A DNA stretch of 64,000 nucleotides, from the NCBI RefSeq assembly GCF_029227915.1, contig NC_079885.1, positions 24,305,001 to 24,369,000 of the forward strand. The letters run 5' to 3'. The first letter of the stretch is position 1; every line of letters starts with the position of its first letter. Below are positions 24,341 through 36,529 of the stretch, in pieces. The stretch is from Hydractinia symbiolongicarpus (lineage: Eukaryota; Cnidaria; Hydrozoa; Anthoathecata; Hydractiniidae). A model generated the notes under the pieces. That model did not search any database, was not told the origin of the DNA, and worked only from the letters and a program-made list of their open reading frames with translations. Both the position numbers and the translations under genes were made by a program.

Positions 24341-26433
24341 ATAGTCGATAAGCTCCGGTTTCCATCATAGGTGGGATGTATAATTACCTCTAGCATTGTA
24401 GCAGCAGAACTCTTTTACCATTTGTAGACAATACCTTTTGTGGTTTATATTTTCTCACCACTAAACAACGAAGGTGATTATTCAAAAAAAAAGAGGACAA
24501 AAGTAATGACAGTAAGCTCACAGCATAGAATTACAGCATGTATCTTCTTTTATTTTCAATATTGTTTTAACATCAAAGTTTGGTAAATTACAGAAACAAG
24601 TCAGTAAAATAATTAAGTCCTTACATCTCCTTAGTTGTTTTTCAAAACATATGATCCTATACATTATTTTAATTAGCATTTTAAGCTCAAAGACCCTGAA
24701 AATACAAAAAAATATTTTCAGAAATTTTCAAACATGTTACCCTATAGATCTTCAAACGTGTTCAACCCGTTCCAACACAGATTCGAGGACCCAGGTTTTG
24801 AAAACTTTTCCAATTTGGTCTAGGGTTATCTCTATTTACAACGTGGGGGGAAATGACTGACGTCACAACCTTATTTCTAAGTTATTTGGCCTCCAAGTTA
24901 TAACTGCATTGTAATGGTTTTATATGCAAAGCCACTGCATTCTTTTGTCCTCTGTGTTTTTTTGTTTGTTTTTTTGGCGCATTTGAATTTAAAGTACCCA
25001 ACAAATTTACTTAGGCAGTGCTTTCTGATGCACTAAACTCCTAACAAGAAGTTGATCCTAAATAACAATAGCTTACACACCATTATCTTTGTGCTCTTTC
25101 TTTGGAAAGATCGAACTTTCTTGGAAAGTGTCAATACAACAGCTTTCAGTTATATCTTCATATTCTTTTAGAGTTTTGTACAGATTTTGCATCTTTTGAC
25201 CCTTCAAGAATCTGGTTGTGTACCAAATTATAGTAATCTGTCTATCGTTAATTTTTAGCAGAATTAAAACAAAAACAATAACATTTAACAGTACAAACCA
25301 TGTATGTCAGTTTCTCTGTTATCAATGTGTTTAGTTATCAATGTATTTTATTTTGATTTTTGGATTCCTCACTTTTGTGTGTTTGCTATCAACATCGTTT
25401 ATTCCATATGTGGACACTAGGTGGACCCAACTTCTTTGGTAAAAAAAATACCTTTATTAGAATCATTTTTGCAAGCTTTAGATTTATTTGTCTTTAATTA
25501 CAACAGTATGAAAAGTGACCTGTCATCCTTCCATGTTGGCTACATTATAATATCTGCCAAATAAATCTTGGTTGGTTCACATAAGTAATAAGTTACTGGC
25601 CAATGTTGCAGCACTATAGAAATCATAACATTTTCATAGATTGTAGGGTTTTCATATTGGTTTTTGAATAAATCAATGTGCTAATTTTCACATCATTTTT
25701 ATATTATATAATAATATACAGAATATTTACAAGTAGAGTTTACTGACAATGTCTAAAATTGTCCATTTTTTGTTATTATATTTTTTAGGAGTGTTATGAA
25801 TTCATATTAACTTTATAGTGAGGATAGACTACTATTGCACTGATTTGTATGTATTTGGTGGAGTGATGTTTTAATGAATACAATTTATTGTAGTTTGTTG
25901 CTACTACATGACTGTTTCTTTTTTAAAAAATTTGAAAAAGATTCTTGCCTAGGAATTACTGGTCTGTATTCTATACTTTTTAGTTTTCCAATATCTTGAG
26001 ACCTTTCAATTTTTAACCCTTTGGTTGCTTTCAGTGACGTAATTTTCAGCATATTTTATTCAGTCCCCTGTCTCCATACTTCTAATTTTTCAATCCATCT
26101 GTTTTAAACAACAAATTGTTTCTAATCAAAATCTTAGCTTATTTTGAGTTTTGAAATAAAGTATTTAACAATTTTAACAATTTGGAAGCATTATTTGTAA
26201 AAAACAAATTTTGATTTTATTTTCAAAATGATTTAAATGATGAAATATATATCACACATTCATAAAGGAAAAACTTTTTTATTATGCTTATATCATACTT
26301 CCTTGTTTTATAAATTTTTACACATGCACACTCAATGCATTGCAAATGTTTATTTGCTGACATCATCATTATATTGACTTTCTTGTTTAGTAAAATTTTA
26401 CAACAAATCAAAACAATGTAGTACAGTGACAAA
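24341..26433. other. Gene-free region before OSGEP
   Basis: No coding segment recognised. Near 24641-24690 a block with CATATGATCCTATACATTAT resembles 49585-49630 (ACATGATCCTATACATTTTT), suggesting an interspersed repeat. The remainder is AT-rich spacer and the presumed OSGEP promoter, with no identifiable core element. Confidence 0.5.
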
Positions 26434-29400
26434 ATGACCATTGCAATTGGTTTTGAAGGTAGCGCCAACAAGCTTGGTATTGGAATTATCAATGATGGTG
26501 TTGTGTTATCCAATGTTAGACATACCTATATAACCCCTCCTGGTGAAGGTAACCTATTATGTTTTATCTTGTGTACTTCTGTGTAATGTTAGACATACCT
26601 ATATAACCCCTCTTATTATGTTTTATGGTAAATGTAACATATCGTGTTCCATGTTGTGTATTTGTGTGTAATGTTAGACATCCTTATATAACCCATCCTG
26701 GTGAAGGTAACAGTTCTTGTTCCATGTTGTGTACTTATTTGTAATGTTTGGGTTTTGTTTTTATGAGTTGACAGACAACCTCTACTGCATATACGTTAAG
26801 TAGATCCAAATGCAACTAATGTCTGGTAAAATGATAAAGATCAATCAAGTGGTGTAAAACTGTGATTGTTCTTCTGTTTGTGTGGTATCTCAATGGTAGT
26901 TAACTGATGCCAAACTTTCGATAAAGTTTCTATAACTTTTATAACAGTTTTTTATCATGTTAAAAAACGCATTGGATTCCTCTGCATAATGATACATCAA
27001 TCCTTTAACATGCTTTACTTCCATAACCTTCTTGTTGCAGGATTCCTTCCTAGAGATACAGCGAAACATCATCAAAAACATATACTAGATGTGCTTCAAA
27101 AGTATGTACACAAATTAAAATAACATGACAAGTTTAAAAAAAACATCTCGGAGTTTACGTGTGTTTCTTTTCTTAGAGCTCTTGAAGATGCAAAAATTAA
27201 ACCACAAGATATAGATTGCGTTTGCTTCACAAAAGGTTAGAATGTTTTCAAATAAAAATATGAAACCCTTTTGTATTGGAAATACAGGAAGTCCAAGTTC
27301 GTCTGTGTGTTAACAAGCCGTTTATTAATCTGTTTGATTATATGCTATTTTTGTTAGGTCCTGGCATGGGAGCACCTTTGGTTTCAACAGCTGTTGTAGC
27401 ATGTACTGTTGCACAGCTATGGAACAAACCTTTAGTAGCTGTCAATCACTGCATTGGTCGTATCTTTTCTGTGTCTTTTTTAAAAATGGTAACGGACATA
27501 TTAACTTATTTTTACACTACCACCAGTTTATGCCATCTTTTGTTGGGTTTTGTGTTTTCAACCTAACACCTAAAGTTTATCTTGGGCAAAGTAACAATCG
27601 TTTTTGAACGAATTAAACATCTCTTAATATTTAGATAATCTGTTTGGAATTCATAAATAAACTTTTAAAACAGGAAGGTAATTTAAAATAGAAATTTGTT
27701 GGTGAAATACCAGAGAAATTATTTGTTTGGTGATGGGATTTACAGCTTGATGTTGTGCTAAGTTGATTTCATGTAAAAAATGAAAATTTATTAAATTACA
27801 GCATCTGAATAAACAGACTTTAACGTAATGAAGATATTGAAATGGGACGTTTGATCACAGGTGCTGATAATCCTGTAGTTTTATATGTCAGTGGAGGAAA
27901 CACTCAGGTATGGTGGCAAATAACTTGTTTGTTTTTTTGTTTTTATTTTTGGGAAAACCTATATTGATTGCAAGGTTTTATGTATTTAATGCGTGTTCTA
28001 ATCAGTGACTATTCTCACAATTTTCTATATTGATATCTTCTGTGAATAAAAAATTTAACATGGTGCCAAAGTACACAAATTTAGAAAGCACATTTTGCAT
28101 CTCCAATAACTATGCTTTTGTTGTCTAATCATGAGAAGAGTCGGATAGAATTCGATTTGACTTTTGGAACTTTATGTTCCCCTGTTTCAAGTGACAGTAT
28201 TTCTACAGTTAACGTCTTAGTTAGCTTGTCCATCAAACCGCCACTAGCTTAGATTTGGTTGTAGATCAACCCTCGGTGATACAATGTCTATTTCAAATAG
28301 TCTATGCATAAAAGTCGATGTTGATAAACTGTTCACTATACTGTTTTTTTCACCTTGATTTTATGATGTCAATAAACTTTTATACTTATATAGGTGATTG
28401 CTTATTTGAAGAATCGATACCGTATATTTGGTGAAACAATCGATATGGCAATTGGAAACTGTCTGGACAGATTTGCCCGAGTACTAAAAGTATGTAACTA
28501 AGAACTATTTTCCAAGGTTATATTCTCATCCCAGTCTAGATAAAGGTTGTATAGGTGTAGTTTTCAGGTTTCGTTAGGCAGGTTTTGTTCTCCCAGAACC
28601 CTTGCATCGAGAAGCATTGTTTTTGCGTTGGATAAGCAGGTCTTTTTTTCTTCATGTTTTTTATTTAAATGATTTTTCTTCTAGCTTTCAAATGATCCAA
28701 GTCCTGGTTATAACATCGAGCAGTTGGCGAAAAAGTAAGCAGTAATACTTAAAATTAACTAACTATTAATTAATTTATCTCGTGTTACAATTGTGAGAAG
28801 AATAGAGATGGCAAATTCTGAGCTTTCCACAGCAATATAGACAACAAAAAAAATCAATTGACCAAAGATGGTTATATTGTCAAAGCGGTTATTGTGGATT
28901 TATTTATTTTTTTATTTAGAGGTACAAAGTACATAGAACTTCCTTATACTGTAAAAGGGATGGATGTGAGCTTTTCTGGCATTTTATCTTTTATTGAGGT
29001 AATTTGTTGTCTTAATACGGGGACTGGCGCTTCAAGTGATGAGAACTCTTCTGTTCTAATAAGCAATAAAAAATAAATGTTGGAAATTACATTTTTTCGT
29101 TTTGAAGGTTATTTTTGGTGGTTAAAAAAGAACACACTTTAACTGGCATTTTAATTATCTTTGTTTCGCAGGAATTGCAAGGAACCTTTAGCCATGAGAA
29201 TTAACACACGTAAAACTTGTTGCAACTCAGTAAAATTACTGCATTCTTCATGTGATTTGTGTACTAGAGAAAATATTTTAGACTAGATTTTACAGTTTAT
29301 GTGTGTGTGCTCCATTAACTCATTGTTGTGCATTTCTGTTATTAGAGTTTTGATAGACATTACTGTGTTTTAGTCTGCAGCACATCGGATGCTGAAGAAA

Positions 29401-32264
29401 GGAGAATGTACGAAAGAAGATTTGTGTTTCTCACTACAGGTTAGTCATGTTTAAACTTCGAAAGTGTCACATATAGAAATAGTGACGCCTGTAAGCAGTG
29501 ATGTGGAGATGTTATTCTTGTAGTTAATAATGTCTCCTATAGTTTTTCCAATAAGTTGAAAACTGCATATTTTGTATTATTCTATCGTTCCTAGGATGTA
29601 TTAATTACTGTTTCTTTTTTCTTTCTAATAAAAGGTTTGTATTTTTATAAGGTTTTATGCTCACAAAGACCTTTAAAAGGTAAAAAAAAGTTAAGTGAGA
29701 GCGTAATTGACTTTACTTGATTTTAAATATTTTCATTTCTAGGAAACCTTATTCGCAATGTTAATTGAAATAACAGGTACGTTTATTATCTTGATTAGAA
29801 ATGTTTTCTTAAGATAAGTCTTCCACACAGCCATAGATGAGGGTTTTGCAAGGGGTCTATTGCATTAAAAGTTCCTATTTGTGCTACGAAAGCCGTGTAA
29901 GCACAACAATCTCTCAACTAGACAACCGCCTTAGATATCAATCCTATTCTCATGCTGAACGTTAAGCAGAAAAGATTTAAACTGTTAGTCTTAGTCAATT
30001 ATCCAGTGTGCTCGAAGTAGATACACATATAGGTAAAATAAAAAAAAATGAACAGGGCCAAGTTAATAGTTGAACCATGTTGTAACAGTAACAGTACAGG
30101 TAGGGCATACAGCAGACTTGTATCTATATCGAATTTAAAAGTTTTATATCAATGTTAACGGATTTGAAATTCGAACTGAAACTTATTGGCTTCTGTTTCA
30201 ACTGAATGTCTGAAACATTTTGTATTCGTAGTGCCATATAGTTATGTGAGATTGTTTCAAGTTTCTGATTACATTGATTAATTCTGATTCTGAACTTATG
30301 TAAAAGGCTAACAATGTGTGCATTCAGAAGTTCTCAGAGTCCATTGCACACTACAACCTACTACAAAACAGTTATATATGTGTTTTGTTTGGTAATTTTA
30401 GAGAGAGCGATGGCTCACTGTGGATCGTCTGAAGTTCTCATCGTCGGAGGGGTGGGCTGTAAGTTGTAAAAAATATTTTTAAGTGTAATCACATAAAGAT
30501 TAATTATCAGTGATACGGGTGAAACTGCAAATTGTAGTATATATTTTTTTTAGGTAACAAAAGACTTCAAGAAATGATGGGTACGTCATACAAGTTACTT
30601 CAATATGCATTCATAAGTTTGTGTAAATACTTAATTTAGGACCTCCCCCTTGTCAAGAGAGATGTTGAAATAAAAAAGCCTTCTCGACTAACCTTACCCG
30701 TGAAAATTAAATGAACACATTTTAGTATCTACACCTGATTTACTTATTTATGAGTTTTCCTGGCTTATTTTCAGAGAGTGATTGGTCACGTACACCACCT
30801 GCAGGCACCATTCACGAGAATTAAATTTTGCGGAAGGGAAAACTAAAAGAAATTTCGTCTAAGGGAAAAACATTCCCGTATATCCGTATCATGACTACAA
30901 AATTGCGCAGAAAAAAGACTACTGGTATTAGTAAAGGAAATTCTTTTTCTGGAAAACAAAACAAAAAAAAATCATTTTGAAAACATGTTGAAAAAAGTAA
31001 CAAAGTGGAAAATTTTTATCCAACGTTCTTCTTAATCAGGCACCGTTTAAGCTGCAATTTTAGATTGTTTCTTCTGTGATTGATACAGCTGTCCCTGCAC
31101 TTTATGCATGACCAATTTTAAACTTTTATCAGTTTTTTTTTTATTTGTGCACTTTTAACTCCTTGTGAAGACTAACATAAAAAACATTTTCCTTGTAGTT
31201 TCAGCAGTCTTCTTTTATTCATTTCTATGTAACATTACACGTATTTGTATGCTTATCTAAATCATAAACCTTTTAAAAAACATTCACAACTTCAGCTTTT
31301 TCAAAGTATATTGTGTAAAAAAAATTTTTATTTCTGCTTATTAGGAATCATGGCAAAGGAACGTAATGCAACATTATTCGCTACTGATGAACGGTGAGCT
31401 GTTTTGCTAATTTTGTTTATATCCATCGTGTTGGAAGTGTACACACAAAGGTAGTGGTGATTCAATATGATTAGCTGTGTATCATATTTTTTGAAACTTT
31501 TTTTTTATAGATTTTGTATCGACAACGGAGTAATGATTGCGCAAGCTGGTTGGGAGATGTTTCGTGCTGGTCATGTGACACCCATCGAAGACACGTGGTG
31601 TACACAAAGGTGTGGTGCTTCTCTCCAATGAAACCATTTCAGTTTTAATTTTTATCAAAAAATTATTTCAATCTTAAGTTTATCACCAACAACTAACCAA
31701 TCACTAAGCCAGAAACTTTCGTAAAACATTAGTTGAAATGACTCGATTGGTCTGAATTGTTTTTTCCCTTTTGTTCACATTACTTTAATAAAAACGTCAT
31801 ACCTATTTCTTAATTATTTGGTCAAAATATGCTATTTTGTTTCGAAATGTTACATTGATCTAAAAGCACAACACAACAACTTTAAGTTTAAGATCTTTTT
31901 TGTACTCAAGTTATTGCATTTTTGATTAACGCTTAATCACCACTACATGAGGACTACACTTTAACTGATAGAATTTTTGTTTGTCTTGTTATATGTTAAC
32001 CATTTTAGAAAACAGGCAGTGACCAATCATAAGGGTGCAAATACAATTATCTTTAGTTCGATAGAATTAAATTTCGCGTTCGTATGAAATTTTTGGGTCG
32101 TTCGCTAAAATGTATTAGAAAAAATCCGTTGTCCCTCTTAATCTAGCAGATGCTGCTTTAAGATATTCCCAATGCAAAAATTTATAGGTATTGAGAGTCT
32201 TTGATGTGTTTATTTTTTTTACAGGTATCGCACAGACGATGTGTATGTTAATTGGCGAAGTTAA
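26434..32264 (+). CDS. OSGEP: OSGEP / Kae1, KEOPS catalytic subunit, 15 exons
   Basis: tRNA N6-threonylcarbamoyladenosine (t6A) transferase: it moves threonylcarbamoyl from TC-AMP to A37 of ANN-reading tRNAs within the KEOPS complex. Exons: 26434-26548, 27041-27101, 27177-27235, 27358-27459, 27834-27907, 28394-28489, 28685-28734, 28920-28998, 29374-29439, 29743-29776, 30402-30458, 30554-30580, 31345-31393, 31511-31609, 32225-32264. All are GT/AG with unbroken phase, giving 335 residues, the same length as human OSGEP. Landmarks are [10 protein letters not shown] at the N-terminus, the metal-binding HxxxH (NHCIGH, His109 and His113), [48 protein letters not shown], and ATDERFCIDNG with Asp294. 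Every catalytic residue expected is present. The end of exon 1 is duplicated twice in intron 1. The gene looks intact. Confidence 0.97.
26511..26745 (+). repeat. Exon 1/intron 1 boundary of OSGEP repeated three times
   Basis: The block beginning AATGTTAGACATACCTATAT, which contains the last coding bases of exon 1 and its donor, recurs from about 26584 (donor part lost) and 26669 (CCTGGTGAAGGTAAC retained). Downstream intron sequence (ATGTTGTGTA-like words) is duplicated with it. Reading through from exon 1 to the third copy meets a stop, so only the first donor gives OSGEP. Confidence 0.85.
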
Positions 32265-35200
32265 GACTATCACAAGAGTATAAAACAATCTCTCTCCTGG
32301 CGTTTAAATCCAGGTATTTAAAAGTGAAAGAACTTGTAATTTAAATAAGAAATACACATCAAACTCACTGATCTTGTTTTCTCGTTTACCGAAATTTAAT
32401 TATAACCCGGAAAGGTAAAGTCGAAAAAGAGTATTACTAATGTGGAATTCATTCATATTTTATTTTCAAATTAAGCTTATTTTGAATTAACTGGTGACTA
32501 TGATAAAATAACTCAACTTCTTATTTCATGAAATAACGTGAACTTGACATCAACATTTTTTAACATCGTTTATTTTATGAAATAAGGAAACGTCAAAGGA
32601 ATACCGATATTTCCATGCAAATGTGTGTTGCAAAACAAGCTGTGTGAAAACTAGGTAAACACGTTGTTTTAAAAGCACGCATTTAAAAACTTCGTCTTTT
32701 TAAATGAAATAAGCATGAGTGGAAACGATGCATAATCGATTAGTTATGCGAAATAAAAAAATATGTTCGGAAAGTTTTGCGTGCGCAGAGAGAGTCACAA
32801 GTCTTACGTTTTGACTCTTTCCGCCATTGTTTTGCAACATTTAAAATCAAAAAAATCGCGAAATACACCTTTCCCGATTTTCATAAATTATAATAATTAT
32901 GACGTCAACCAAAATTTTATAATGGTTCTGTGCTCTTCAAATAAAGATATTCAGATAGAATATTAAATTATCATGACAAAAATGAAGTTTTTAGAGCAAT
33001 ATAATATTCTTGTTGGATTTTATTTAGATTTGAAGAAAATAATTATTTTAAAAACGAGGCTATTCTTAGAAAGCTCGGCCATATGAAGGGTTTGACCGTA
33101 ACTCTCAGCTCGCAATTGAGGCATTTAACGAATAGAAATATTTACGAAATTAGGTAATTTATTCTACCTTTTGATAAAAAAACTTAGGGATAAGAATCAT
33201 TTTTAGTATCGACCTTTTTAATTGAGTTTGGCATAATTAGGAAATTCGGGAAAGGTCTATTACAGATAATTCTTGACTCAAAGTTATTTTCTAATATTCT
33301 ATTTTTTTGTTGTTGTCTGTTTCTGTTGAACTCAAAGATCATCAAAAATATTTGACATATTTCACGCATATTTTTTTCGCACAAAGAACATATCCTTGTC
33401 ATTGTATATAACTTTCGTACGGCAGATCTGTGTTGTAATTTCACGCGAACTAATTTTTACGAACACATCGCGTCAAGCCGTTTGGAATGAAATGTTGTTC
33501 GTAACATCCTTTTAAGAAGTTTATAAAACGACTAAGATTTTAAGAAGTCGAGTAACCTCGTCCTCAAGACTTATTTTTTTTTAATATTTGTATCCTGTGC
33601 CCCTAGCTGGAAGCCTTAAATAAATATTTCTACCATTTTTAGAAATTACACATGCATGCGTTCCTTTGTACTTGATTATACTACTCGTGCGATTTTAGTA
33701 TGCAGGATCGTACATCCAATCAAAATTCGTCACGTTACCGGTCAGAACCAAGGCCTCTACACAACAGGAAGGAAGGAAACATGAAAACAAGTTTCAGGCT
33801 CTTTCCTACTATAAAAACCTACCTAACAAGCCCTGGGGAGGAGGTTGGAAGTTAAAGATTAGATTATTCTGGGATACTTTTTAGTGAAAGTTTTAGAAAT
33901 GGAAATTGGCGAAATATCCTATTATTCGACAACAATCTTCTAAAGCTTGTATAAGAAAATTAAATTTTAAAAATTGTGAAAATAAATGTTCATTGCCGTA
34001 AGCTTTCTGTGCGCTTTTCTTGCGATGCTCAAAACTTAGCGCTTATTAAAATATGATAAAATCTATTTTCAACATGCTATCTTATGTTCAGTTAATCCGT
34101 GTTTTTTTCTAATTATAATACAGTATATTGTAAACGTTAGAATACTTGGCGTGGCCTCGAATATATCATCTTTCACGATAATGGATTAGCAGCTTCAGAG
34201 GGTGGGCGCTTATTCGAATTCGGTGGTAATCAGGCGTTGGGCGCTCAATCAGTCATATACGGTATAACAGTAATAACTGTTTTTTCTTTTCACGTTGGGG
34301 GCCAGTAAGTGATAGCTGCTTTGACAACAGACAACACACTCTGTAAAGGATAATGTACCAATAACGCTACCTTTGTGGGCGTTCACGGGCGTTACTGATA
34401 CTTATGGTCCTTTTTTAAATGGTTTTTAATAATTTTAAAAACTTGTAAAAATTTGTTGTCGCTGCTTACGTAAGTTTATCTCGTGAAATCTTCTAAATTC
34501 CTTTATTTGCGAAGTAAAACTTCTTTGATTTGTCAAATCGAAAATATTTATCCGAGAAGAAAGATTAAAGTTTTTACATACTGTGCCACAAAAGATTAGT
34601 GTTAATAAAAACGCTTCTGCATTAAATGCATATTCTGGTTGCAGAACATCATAATTTGCAGGAGAGAAAATAAATACGGCGGTAGAAAGAAGGCGGAATT
34701 TTTGTTTGTAATTTTGTCTCGTATTTTTAAACGAACTCTTTTATTTCGCATTTTATTTCTTTTTTCTCCTTATTTTTCCTGTAAATTCAAATTAAAACTC
34801 ATTCTAGACAGAATATACCTTACTGGAAATCATTTTCGCGGGTCGATAAATTTACATTTTTTCTGGTATTTCGCGGATAATGGTTTGTATAAAGTTTCAC
34901 GGATAATAATTTTTGCGATAATTTTCTCAAGAACACAATCACAAAAGTGTCAGCGTTCCATTTGCTTCTTTGTGTGGAATTTAACTTCTAACAGACCCCA
35001 TAACAAAGGTTTTAAAGATTTTAATAAAACCTACTTTATTTCATGGAATAAGTTAACTTTGTAAACTTTGTTTTTATAACTTAATGATGTAGAATTAATA
35101 ATAAAATTAAAATATGTTTTAACGAAAGTATTTAAAATCAGAATGAACATACACAAGAAATAGTCGAATTTGTTGACAAAAATAAATCGTGTATTTAAAG

Positions 35201-35642
35201 ATGGCTTAGTGATACAATTTATTATTGATAACCCCTTCCATTTCTGATCTCAGAATAAAAAATCACTAACCTTAATTTATTGACAACTTCTCTGTTATAA
35301 ATTTAAAAAGGGATTTTGTCTTTTTTGTAAAAAACAATAGGTATTTTTGTGCTCATCATTGAAAGGTTAAAACATGTATTCACAAGTCAATGGGTTAAGA
35401 CTTTTTCGCGAACACATGTTGAGCCATAATCTGTGAAATTTATGACAATGAAAGTCTGTGCATTCATATGTGTTAAATTTTTTTATGCATTTTCTAACTT
35501 TTACCTTCAAGCACAAAAATTAGTGTGCACAACAAAGTAACAATAAAGGAAAAAATAAGATTTTCAGTTACAGGAACAAAAAACGACCATATTTTGTTAC
35601 CTTTGTTATAAATAATGTTTACATTTATGACAAACTGATATA
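32265..35642. other. Convergent intergenic region OSGEP / MRPS15
   Basis: 3' UTRs of two convergent genes plus AT-rich spacer. Longer open frames (33184-33444 minus, 34639-35064 plus) are basic and hydrophobic translations of repeat-like sequence rich in TTTCGCGGATAAT words, and I do not regard them as genes. A possible AATAAA for MRPS15 lies on the minus strand at 35218-35223. Confidence 0.55.
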
Positions 35643-36529
35643 TTAGTAAACACGGTCATGCTCAAAGTCTTCAATATCTCGTTTTTCTTTCAGTGGGACA
35701 TTAATTTTAAACTTTCGAAATTTGTATTTGTTCTTTGGGTCATGTGGACTCTGAAGAGGAGGAATGTTGTACTCTTTAATAATGTTCATATACTTATCAA
35801 TATCAAGTTTTTGCAGTCTTCGGAGCCTTTTCTTTCGTTGATCTATTGCCCATATAAGAAACACTTTAGCTTTTTTATCTTTCTTGTTTTTTTTCAATGT
35901 TTCCACCAACATACGGATATGACATGTATTATTAGCAATATTTTTTTCCAGATCACTTTCATACCTTTCTGCATTTATAGTTCTAACAACTTTTCGGAGC
36001 TCTGTATGTCTTGCAAAATCTAAACTAAATAGCTTCTTCACCGTCTCATCAGCGTTCTCCAACTCTTGGATGTCATTAAAACCATCTATATATTTCGGCA
36101 AAGTGACTGGCTTCCATGTTGAATTAAATTTAAGACATTGCTTCTGATGATTGTAAAGAAAGCTATTGATCTTCTCTATGTTTGTTATTTTTGTAAAACT
36201 CCACAAGATTCTTGAGCGTTGTAATAATGTTGAGGTTAGTGTCATATTCCACAAATATCTACATATAGAAACAAATGATGCAAACAAAAACAAAATACAG
36301 CCTGCTAATTGAGAGACAAATTAAAGTAAGTAATGCCATATTTATGAGGGTGCAGATAAGCTGCTTTACGAATAAAACTTTTTCTAAAGCTTCCCTAAGT
36401 TTGCTGGAATTATTTCCTAAAATGGTAAACAGTGCTTTTCAAGTCTACTAACCTGGCTACAAAAAAATCAATCCCTTCGGTGACAGGAGGCTTTAGTGTT
36501 TTCAAAAAAAAGAATAAGCCTGCATCCAT
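35643..36529 (-). CDS. MRPS15: Mitochondrial ribosomal protein uS15m (MRPS15), 2 exons
   Basis: Component of the mitochondrial small ribosomal subunit, homologous to bacterial S15. Exon 1 is 36529-36453, with donor GTTAGT; exon 2 is 36258-35643, after a T-rich tract and TAG. They join in frame to 230 residues. The S15 core is in exon 2: LFSLDFARHTELRK, a helix ending in MLVETLKKNKKDKKAKVFL, then WAIDQRKKRLRRLQKLDIDK and YMNIIKEYNIPPL, equivalent to the conserved RR..LL.YL....Y..L...L region. The mitochondrial family has the same N-terminal extension with LLSLEMA. The start is uncertain. Exon 1 supplies 25 residues that do not look like a classic targeting peptide (two acidic residues). An ATG at 36245-36243 in exon 2 would begin MTLTSTLLQRSR, which looks more like one. 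Confidence 0.85.

Noticed and set aside
33184-33444. Minus-strand frame with a CSLCEKNMREIC segment
   Set aside because: The Cys pair alone is weak, flanks are AT-rich and no other exon or family match was found.
34639-35064. Plus-strand frame of 141 residues
   Set aside because: The translation is Phe/Ile/Lys-rich from AT-rich repeat sequence with TTCGCGGATAAT words; no splice context.
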